From the NCBI GenBank assembly GCA_902826815.1, contig CADEGF010000040.1, positions 1 to 64,000 on the forward strand: DNA of 64,000 nucleotides, written 5' to 3'. The notes beneath the pieces are model-generated. The model was given only the letters and a program-made list of their open reading frames with translations. It did no database searches and was not told the origin of the DNA. Source of the stretch: an uncultured Mycobacteriaceae bacterium (GTDB lineage Bacteria; Actinomycetota; Actinomycetes; Mycobacteriales; Mycobacteriaceae). The translations under genes and the position numbers were made by a program. Shown here one piece after another: positions 58,083 to 64,000 of the stretch (position 1 is its first letter; each line of letters starts with the position of its first letter).

Positions 58083-58961
58083 ATGAGCTGGCATTCGGGT
58101 GCCAACACCGCCAAGACTTTCTTCCTGCTGGCGTTGTTCTCGGGGCTGATCGTCGCCGTCGGTGCAATGTTCGGCAGGAACATTATGTTCTTGGCGGTGT
58201 TGTTCGCGATCGGCATGAACATCTACGTCTACTTCAACAGCGACAAGCTGGCGTTGCGGGCGATGCACGCGCAGCCGGTGACCGAAGTGCAGGCGCCGTT
58301 CATGTACAAGGTGGTCCGCGAGCTGGCCACCACCGCCCATCAGCCGATGCCGCGGCTGTACATCAGCGACACCGCCAACCCGAACGCGTTCGCCACGGGC
58401 CGTAACCCGCGCAACGCCGCGGTGTGCTGCACGACCGGCATCCTGCAGATCCTCGACGAGCGGGAACTGCGGGCGGTTCTCGGCCACGAGCTGTCCCACG
58501 TCTACAACCGCGACATCCTCATCTCGTGTGTGGCGGGCGCGATGGCCTCGGTCATCACCGCGCTCGCGAACCTGGCGTTCTTCGCGAGCATGTTCGGCGG
58601 TAACCGCGAAGGCGGCACGAATCCCTTTGCCATTCTGCTGGTTTCGCTGCTCGGACCCATCGCGGCGACGGTCATCCGGATGGCGGTTTCGCGGTCGCGC
58701 GAGTACCAGGCCGACCAGTCCGGCGCCGAGCTGACGGGTGACCCGCTCTCGCTCGCGTCGGCGCTGCGCAAGATCAGCGGCGGCGTGCAGCAGGCGCCGC
58801 TGCCGCCCGAGCCACAACTCGCCGACCAGGCGCACCTGATGATCGCCAGCCCGTTTCGCGCGGGCGAGAAGATGGGCAAGCTGTTCTCCACACACCCGCC
58901 GATCGAGGAGCGGATCCGCCGCCTCGAGGAGATGGCGGGCCGGGGGCCGGGGCAGTACTGA
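58083..58961 (+). CDS. htpX: Membrane zinc metalloprotease HtpX
   Basis: A 292-residue M48 protease for membrane-protein quality control. Two N-terminal hydrophobic helices (about 13-32 and 36-53), the zinc site [11 protein letters not shown] (about 139-149), a further helix pair, and the third zinc ligand in [12 protein letters not shown]. Strong AGGAGGA ribosome site before the ATG. Equivalent to Rv0563. Confidence 0.95.
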   Translation: MSWHSGANTAKTFFLLALFSGLIVAVGAMFGRNIMFLAVLFAIGMNIYVYFNSDKLALRAMHAQPVTEVQAPFMYKVVRELATTAHQPMPRLYISDTANPNAFATGRNPRNAAVCCTTGILQILDERELRAVLGHELSHVYNRDILISCVAGAMASVITALANLAFFASMFGGNREGGTNPFAILLVSLLGPIAATVIRMAVSRSREYQADQSGAELTGDPLSLASALRKISGGVQQAPLPPEPQLADQAHLMIASPFRAGEKMGKLFSTHPPIEERIRRLEEMAGRGPGQY

Positions 58962-58965
58962 CGAC

Positions 58966-59008
58966 TTCGGCGCGGTTAGTCACGCTCATGGTGACTGCGC
59001 GCGCCGAA
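58966..59008. terminator. Hairpin after htpX (TTCGGCGCG repeat)
   Basis: TTCGGCGC (58966-58973) pairs with GCGCCGAA (59001-59008), and an inner GTCAC/GTGAC stem reinforces it. Located between htpX and a co-oriented exported-protein gene. Related to the element at 30059-30098. Probably a terminator or attenuator. Confidence 0.6.
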
Positions 59009-59033
59009 ATCGCAAACCATCTAAGCTGGGCCG

Positions 59034-59567
59034 ATGGTGAGAACAACGATCTTGTCGGGCGCTGTGGCAGCCGCCGTCGTCGGCGCACCCGGCATCGCGG
59101 CCGCGGATCCGAACGAGCCCCCACCACCTCCTCCGCCACCCAACGTGAATGCATGGGCACTGGCGAAGCCGTCGGACTACTCGGTGCTCGGCGACCAGGC
59201 GTACGCGTTCACCACACCCGACGGGTTGACGTGCATGATTCAGCGCAACGGCGGATACGGCTGCTTCGGCGTACTTCCCGGCGCACCCGAGGGGGCGAAT
59301 CTGGTCAGCGGGAGAATCGCCCAGCCAACCGGGTTCGCCAACGCGGGCGGAAACCCGTTCGCCGTGGCCGGCGAGATCAAGCCGCTTCCGGCCGGCTCGC
59401 GGGTCAGCTATCAGACATTGAGCTGCGGCACCGACGGCACCGTCACGTCATGCGTCGACAGCAAGAATCAGGCGGGCTTCGTCATCACCCCTGGCGCCAC
59501 TTGGCTTGTGGGCGAGATCAATCCGCTCATCGATCGGCCCGAGGGTACGAACCCCTACTTCAACTAA
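59034..59567 (+). CDS. Secreted protein with proline-rich N-terminus
   Basis: A 177-residue protein with a signal peptide (residues 1-24, cut after AAA before DPNEP), then a proline run (residues about 29-36) and a compact domain with four cysteines (CMIQRN, GCFGV, SCGTD, SCVDS), likely two disulfides. It fits small exported mycobacterial proteins of unknown function. No enzymatic motif. Its stop is two bases from the gpsA stop. Confidence 0.75.
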   Translation: MVRTTILSGAVAAAVVGAPGIAAADPNEPPPPPPPPNVNAWALAKPSDYSVLGDQAYAFTTPDGLTCMIQRNGGYGCFGVLPGAPEGANLVSGRIAQPTGFANAGGNPFAVAGEIKPLPAGSRVSYQTLSCGTDGTVTSCVDSKNQAGFVITPGATWLVGEINPLIDRPEGTNPYFN

Positions 59568-59568
59568 C

Positions 59569-60594
59569 TCAGAAGCCCGAGCCGTGCACCTCGTGGCCCG
59601 GCTTCTCGGCAGCCAGCCCGCGGTAGGCGTCCTCGACGGTTGAGCCGTGGTTGAGGACGCCGTCGACCTCGCGCGCGATCGGCATCGAAATTCCGTACTC
59701 GTTGGCGAACTCCATGATCACGCTCGCCGCCTTCACGCCCTCGGCGACCTGGTTCATCGACTCGATGATCTCCTCGATTTTCTTGCCCGAGCCGAGCTGC
59801 TCGCCGACATGGCGGTTGCGGCTGCGCTGGCTGGTGCACGTCACGATCAGGTCGCCCATGCCCGCTAGACCGGCGAACGTGTCGCGGTGTCCGCCCATCA
59901 CCTCGCCGAGCCGCGACATCTCGCGCAGTGCGCGGGCGATCACCAACGCACGGGTGTTCTCGCCGATTCCCAGCGAGTAGCCCATCCCGACGGCGATGGC
60001 ATAGACGTTCTTCAACGCGCCCGCCATCTCGACGCCGACGACATCGTCGGTGGTGTAGGTACGAAAGCGCTTGGTGCGGAACAGGTTCGCCAGGTTGGCC
60101 GCCAGGTGCTGGTCCGGCATCGCGAGCGTAGCTGCGGCCGCGTACCCCTCGGCAACCTCGCGGGCGATGTTCGGCCCGGCCAGGATGCCTGCCGGATGGC
60201 CGGGTAGCACCTCGTCGACAATCTGGCTCATTCGATAGTTCGTGCCCTGCTCGAGCCCCTTCACCAGGGATACCACCGGCACCCACGGCCGCAGCTCCTT
60301 GGCCAGCTGCTCCAGCACCCCGCGGAACCCGTGCGAGGGCACGCCCATCACGATGACGTCGGCGCAGTCAGCCGCCTCGGAGAAGTCGGTGGTGGCCTGC
60401 AGCGTCGGGGACAGCGCGACCTCGTCGCCGAGGTACTTGGTGTTGCGGTGCTTTTCGTTGATGTCGTCTGCGGTTTCCTCCGAGCGCACCCACTGCAGCG
60501 TCGGCCCGCGCCGTGCGCAGATGGAGGCCACGGTGGTGCCCCACGAGCCTCCACCGAGGACGACGACTTTGGGTTCGCGTTGAGCAGGTGCCAT
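59569..60594 (-). CDS. gpsA: NAD(P)-dependent glycerol-3-phosphate dehydrogenase
   Basis: A 341-residue GpsA that reduces dihydroxyacetone phosphate to glycerol 3-phosphate for phospholipid synthesis. The Rossmann motif is VLGGGSWGTTVAS, the catalytic lysine is in GALKNVYAIAVGM, and LVKGLEQ and GDLIVTCTS are conserved. It matches gpdA1 (Rv0564c) in position. ATG 60594 (MAPAQ) is used; 60618 is less likely. Confidence 0.95.
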   Translation of the reverse strand: MAPAQREPKVVVLGGGSWGTTVASICARRGPTLQWVRSEETADDINEKHRNTKYLGDEVALSPTLQATTDFSEAADCADVIVMGVPSHGFRGVLEQLAKELRPWVPVVSLVKGLEQGTNYRMSQIVDEVLPGHPAGILAGPNIAREVAEGYAAAATLAMPDQHLAANLANLFRTKRFRTYTTDDVVGVEMAGALKNVYAIAVGMGYSLGIGENTRALVIARALREMSRLGEVMGGHRDTFAGLAGMGDLIVTCTSQRSRNRHVGEQLGSGKKIEEIIESMNQVAEGVKAASVIMEFANEYGISMPIAREVDGVLNHGSTVEDAYRGLAAEKPGHEVHGSGF

Positions 60595-60745
60595 GGCATC
60601 AGCGTATTGCCGACGCATGCCGTTTCACTGGCAGTTGAGAAACTGCGTCGGACGGTCTGCGAAGTTAGCTGATGCGCGCAAATCGGTGCAGATGAGCCTC
60701 TTCACCGCTGGTAACGTCGATTGCCAGTTGGCAGAAAGGCTCCCC

Positions 60746-61057
60746 GTGCCTCAACCGATCAAGGCCGATCCGCAGGACCTGGCGCACCTCGCCGGGCGCC
60801 TCCGCGACGACGCCGACGCACTTCGGGACGGACACCGATCGTCGACGACGGCGGCAGGCGACGCGCAGTCCGGCCTCGTCGGCCGGTCCGCGAAATCGAT
60901 CGACGCCAAGACGCAGCGCTGGGCGTCCACCACGGCCGAACTGCATCGCGTGCTGACCTCTCAAGCCGACGCGCTGTCGAGCGCCGCGGCGGCCTACGCC
61001 AGGACCGAGGAGAACAACCGCGACAAGCTTGAGTCGCTGGACCCCACGAACCTGTAG
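60746..61057 (+). CDS. Small helical WXG100/DUF2580-like protein (Rv2078-like)
   Basis: A 103-residue helical protein, LAHLAGRLRDDADALRDGH near the start and AKSIDAKTQRWASTTAELHRVLTSQADAL in the second helix (in part), with a central tryptophan and short turn. This helix-turn-helix layout resembles ESX-associated WXG100/DUF2580 proteins and Rv2078. A GTG at 60746 follows AAAGG; earlier starts (60692) are possible. It directly precedes a DUF1023 hydrolase, as Rv2078 precedes Rv2079. Confidence 0.7.
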   Translation: MPQPIKADPQDLAHLAGRLRDDADALRDGHRSSTTAAGDAQSGLVGRSAKSIDAKTQRWASTTAELHRVLTSQADALSSAAAAYARTEENNRDKLESLDPTNL

Positions 61058-61062
61058 GCGCC

Positions 61063-62883
61063 ATGTCGTTGACGATCGAGGACGTCCAGCGGTGGGATCC
61101 CGGCGCAGTGCGCGCGGTGGGGGATGGCGCGCGTACCCGCGCGCAGATCTCCCGCGACACCGCGAACAGCCTGCCGAAGCTTCCCGACTGGACCGGTCCC
61201 GGTTCCGAGGAAGCCAAACAAGCGATCGAGAAGAGCAGGCAGGCGTTGATGAGGGACGCCGAAGCGGCGTCGGCGGCTGCGCGCTCGGCCGGCGCGGCTG
61301 CGGTCAACGTGCAGGTCGTCAAGGACAACCTCCAGCAGGTGCTGAATATGGCCAAGGACTGCGGCATGGTGGTCGACCCGGGCTCAGGCACCGTGCGGCC
61401 TGCGGTGCCGGCCATGGCCAAGCAGAACGACTGGAACAACGCGAAGGTGCTGCAGGATGCACTGAAACAAGTTCTGGCGCAGGCAGATACCGTCGACCAG
61501 CAGCTGGCCGCGGGGATGGACAAAGCCGACGATGTCGTCGACGTGCCGCCGGAGGCGCGCCCGATTCCGCTCCCACCGGCCGGCGCCAGCGCCGAGGATG
61601 TCGACCAGTGGTGGAAGTCGTTGAGCCAGAAGGATCGCGAGCGCCTCATCGACGAACATCCCGCAGAGGTAGGCAATCTCAACGGAATCCCCGCAGCGGC
61701 CCGCGACACCATCAACCAACAGGTGCTCACCGACGACCTGAACCGCGTCACCGACACCGCGACGCAGCACGGCGTCTCGAAAGAACAGGTGCTGGCGAAC
61801 CCGAGCTTCTACGGGCTGTCGGCGGCCGACGTCACGCGGTACAACAATGCGCTCAAGGTTCAGGAGGGGCTTAACCATCAGCGCGGCCCAGATCCAGACA
61901 ACCCTCGACCGGTCATGTTGTGGAAGTACGAACCGCTCGCCGACAACGGCCAGGGCCGCGCCGCGATCGCGATCGGCAACCCGGACTATGCCGACAACAC
62001 GTCGGTGATCGTCCCCGGCACCAGCAGCAGCGTGAAGGGCGGCTGGCTCAGCGACGGCCACAACGACGCCATGAACCTGTGGGACCAGACCCACGCCGCC
62101 GACCCCGGCAGCGGTCACGCGGTGATCTCCTGGATGGGCTACGACGCCCCGGACAGCTTCGCCGATACGCGTATCGGGAATCCCGATCTGGCGCGCGCGG
62201 GCGGCGATCTGCTGGCCGCCGACGTCAACGGGCTCGGGGTAACCCACCGTGATCCAATGCAGCATGTGACGGTGATCGGGCACTCCTACGGGTCGACGAC
62301 GGTGGCCGACGCCTTCGCAGGATCGGGCATGCGCGCCAACGATGCGGTCCTGTTAGGTTGTCCGGGAACCGATTTGGCCAGAAGCGCCGCCGACTTCCAC
62401 CTCAATGGCGGGCAGCTCTACGTCGGTTCCGCGTCGACGGACCCGGTCAGCTACATCGGCACGTCGGGGGACTACCTGCCGGACTATCTGAACCGGGAAC
62501 TGGGCTATCCGCTCGGGCCCAATGCGGGCCTCGGACTGGACCCCGCGGGCGACCGGTTCGGTTCGGTCCGCTTCGACGCGGAGGTGGTCGGGCGCGACGG
62601 CCTGGACACGAACGACCATTCCCACTACTACGACATGGGCAGCGAGTCCCTGCGTGCGATGACGCGCATCGCTACCGGCGAAAGCAGTGAACTGGCAGGC
62701 GAAGGGCTGCTGGCCGATGGCCGCCGTCAGCCGCATGTCGACCTGCCGACCGAGATCGACCTGCCGTTCGGCGGAAAGCTCGACCTGCCACCCGTAGGCT
62801 TCGACGTACCGGGGTCGCCCGCCTACATCGACTCCGAAGGCGATCGACCAGGGGACACGATTACCAAAGACCATGCCTTCTAA
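61063..62883 (+). CDS. DUF1023 alpha/beta hydrolase with helical N-terminal domain (Rv2079-like)
   Basis: A 606-residue protein. Residues 1-160 are helical (WXG100-like, with LPDWTGPGSEEA as turn), followed by a linker and the DUF1023 domain with VIVPGTSSSV, SWMGYDAPD and the nucleophile elbow VIGHSYGSTTVADAF (serine at about residue 409); the histidine is in HSHYYD near 530. It resembles Rv2079. Such proteins may be type VII secretion substrates or partners; no signal peptide is present. ATG follows five bases after the small helical gene. Confidence 0.83.
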   Translation: MSLTIEDVQRWDPGAVRAVGDGARTRAQISRDTANSLPKLPDWTGPGSEEAKQAIEKSRQALMRDAEAASAAARSAGAAAVNVQVVKDNLQQVLNMAKDCGMVVDPGSGTVRPAVPAMAKQNDWNNAKVLQDALKQVLAQADTVDQQLAAGMDKADDVVDVPPEARPIPLPPAGASAEDVDQWWKSLSQKDRERLIDEHPAEVGNLNGIPAAARDTINQQVLTDDLNRVTDTATQHGVSKEQVLANPSFYGLSAADVTRYNNALKVQEGLNHQRGPDPDNPRPVMLWKYEPLADNGQGRAAIAIGNPDYADNTSVIVPGTSSSVKGGWLSDGHNDAMNLWDQTHAADPGSGHAVISWMGYDAPDSFADTRIGNPDLARAGGDLLAADVNGLGVTHRDPMQHVTVIGHSYGSTTVADAFAGSGMRANDAVLLGCPGTDLARSAADFHLNGGQLYVGSASTDPVSYIGTSGDYLPDYLNRELGYPLGPNAGLGLDPAGDRFGSVRFDAEVVGRDGLDTNDHSHYYDMGSESLRAMTRIATGESSELAGEGLLADGRRQPHVDLPTEIDLPFGGKLDLPPVGFDVPGSPAYIDSEGDRPGDTITKDHAF

Positions 62884-63421
62884 GCGGTTTCAGTTCGTTG
62901 TGGCGACCCTCGGGCTCGCCTCAGTATTGGGAGGATGCTCGTTGTTTCCGCACGAGGAGAGCTCGTCGACACCACCGCCGCCTGCCCCGGTGACGACACA
63001 GGCCGACGACGACACGATGAAAGAGGTGGTCGGTCCGGCCAAGGCGATCGTGGCGGTCGCCGCGCTACAGCAGGTCAGCGGTGGCTTCGACTTCGAGGCC
63101 TGTAACGACCAGGGCGAGCCGCCATACCGCGGCAGGCTGGAGATGGGCTTCCGCATTCCCGACGGCATCGAACCGCAGACCTACTTCCGACAGATCGCCC
63201 AGACGATGGTGCAGAACGGCAACGGCTGGTACGACGGCCCGCCGCCGGGCAAGAACCCATTCGGCACCGTCATCCACACTGACACCGTGTTCGCGGTCAT
63301 CGCCCAGAACCCTGTCAAGCGCGAAAACGGCTATGTGCACGTGTTCGGCGAGTGCCGCAATATGGCCGATCATCGCGGCAGTGCCAGCGTCAATGTCACC
63401 GACCAGTTGCTGAACCAGTGA
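62873..63421 (+). CDS. Lipoprotein, LppJ-like (first of two)
   Basis: A 182-residue lipoprotein: basic start, hydrophobic stretch and lipobox VLGGC (cysteine at about residue 22). The mature domain has LQQVSGGFDFEACND, GWYDGPPPGKNPFG and FGECRNMADH, repeated in its neighbour. It overlaps the DUF1023 gene by 11 bases. Resembles Rv2080 LppJ, which follows Rv2079. Confidence 0.82.
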   Translation: MPSKRFQFVVATLGLASVLGGCSLFPHEESSSTPPPPAPVTTQADDDTMKEVVGPAKAIVAVAALQQVSGGFDFEACNDQGEPPYRGRLEMGFRIPDGIEPQTYFRQIAQTMVQNGNGWYDGPPPGKNPFGTVIHTDTVFAVIAQNPVKRENGYVHVFGECRNMADHRGSASVNVTDQLLNQ

Positions 63422-63972
63422 GCGCGACCGGATTTCGCTCGGCGCGGCTTGCGTGCGCGGTGGTATTCATCGTTGCCGTGGTGGCGGGCTGCTTTCCGAT
63501 GGCACCCAAGATGCCGAAGGAGGACTCGTCGAAGCCGCCGATCGTCCCGTTGCCAGACCCTGCCTCGATGCAGCAGGTGATCGACCCCGCCAAGGAATTC
63601 GTCGTGCTGAACCAGTTGCAGGATCCCAGCGGCGGCTTCGGATGGGTGGCGTGCGGCGGTCAGGACGAAGCGCTGTATTACGGCGAGGTGCGGCTCTCGT
63701 TCCTGCTGCCCCGAGACGTTGACGAGGGCCGCTATATCAAGCAGATCGCGAAGATGATGGTGTCGCACGGCTGGATGGACGGTCCCGCGAATGGGGACCA
63801 GTCTTTCGGCACCCTCCTGCACACCAACGAGGTGCGCGCCGCGATCAGCGGCGGCAACTCGTCCAACAGGGAACGCGGGACGATCCGGCTGTCAGGCGAA
63901 TGTCGCAACACCAACGATCACCGCGAGGACAGCGCGGGGATCGACATCACCGATCAGCTGACTCAGCGATAG
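63418..63972 (+). CDS. Lipoprotein, LppJ-like (second of two)
   Basis: A 184-residue lipoprotein with a lipobox VAGC (cysteine near residue 24). The shared core is LQDPSGGFGWVACGG, GWMDGPANGDQSFG and LSGECRNTNDHRED, parallel to the preceding gene, so these are tandem paralogues. GTG start overlaps the upstream stop (GTGA). Its end overlaps the convergent yajQ-like gene by ten bases. Confidence 0.82.
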   Translation: MSATGFRSARLACAVVFIVAVVAGCFPMAPKMPKEDSSKPPIVPLPDPASMQQVIDPAKEFVVLNQLQDPSGGFGWVACGGQDEALYYGEVRLSFLLPRDVDEGRYIKQIAKMMVSHGWMDGPANGDQSFGTLLHTNEVRAAISGGNSSNRERGTIRLSGECRNTNDHREDSAGIDITDQLTQR

Positions 63973-64000
63973 TTGACGAACTGCAGCGCGACCTCGAGGT
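63963..64000 (-). CDS. C-terminal end of a YajQ-like protein (Rv0566c-like), partial
   Basis: Only the last 12 codons are in the window; reading gives LEVALQFVNYR before a TGA (reverse of 63963-63965). This ending resembles the LQF.N(Y/F)R tail of DUF520/YajQ nucleotide-binding proteins, and yajQ (Rv0566c) lies near gpsA in M. tuberculosis. The rest of the gene is beyond the window. Confidence 0.55.
   Translation of the reverse strand, partial: LEVALQFVNYR

Overview
The window is high-GC DNA (roughly two thirds G+C) from a mycobacterium, most likely a fast-growing Mycolicibacterium-type species. The reasoning is gene order and family content, recalled from knowledge and not searched: genes resembling M. 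tuberculosis Rv0539, Rv0540, Rv0541c, Rv0542c (menE), Rv0543c, Rv0544c, Rv0545c (pitA), Rv0546c, Rv0547c, Rv0548c (menB), Rv0551c (fadD8), Rv0552, Rv0553 (menC), Rv0554 (bpoC), Rv0555 (menD), Rv0556, Rv0557 (mgtA), Rv0558 (menG), Rv0561c (menJ), Rv0562 (grcC1), Rv0563 (htpX), Rv0564c (gpsA) and the tail of Rv0566c (yajQ) occur in nearly that order. GTG starts and 4-bp ATGA/GTGA overlaps are frequent. No tRNA, rRNA, CRISPR array, IS element or prophage was seen, and no gene-free stretch exceeds 300 bases.

Layout. 1-6.4 kb: an exported PE-PPE-like protein lacking its nucleophile serine, an alpha/beta hydrolase, a nitronate monooxygenase, a DUF5990-type protein, a deazaflavin oxidoreductase and a two-component system. 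6.4-12.5 kb: a glycosyltransferase / TIGR04282 / methyltransferase operon facing a cytochrome b561-molybdopterin oxidoreductase, then a polytopic membrane protein. 12.6-19.2 kb: accessory metabolism (DUF417 protein, GNAT, TetR-SDR pair, flavin enzyme, glycogen phosphorylase, secreted protein). 19.2-31 kb: menE, DUF3349 genes around an oppositely oriented phosphate transporter, USP/permease/PucR group, a yybP-ykoY manganese riboswitch in front of a TerC protein, and menB. 31-37.2 kb: cargo between menB and fadD8, including a tightly coupled PIG-L deacetylase / glycosyltransferase / acyl-CoA-dehydrogenase-like / methyltransferase cassette and an ECF42-type sigma factor. 37.3-59 kb: fadD8, a DGPF protein, an amidohydrolase, menC, an MpaB-type operon, two DJ-1/PfpI-class genes, a MarR-controlled flavoprotein, bpoC, menD, mgtA, menG, menJ, grcC1 and htpX. 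59-64 kb: gpsA and a cassette resembling Rv2078-Rv2080 (small helical protein, DUF1023 hydrolase, two lipoproteins), ending in the tail of a yajQ-like gene.

The unifying theme is menaquinone synthesis. MenD, MenC, MenE and MenB make the naphthoquinone head, GrcC1 may supply a prenyl chain, MenG methylates, and MenJ reduces one isoprene unit; menA and menF are not in the window. Accessory modules have been dropped between these core genes. The modules most worth following are the PIG-L cassette, the Mo-oxidoreductase/glycosyltransferase group, the MpaB operon with paired small membrane proteins, and the DUF1023 cassette.
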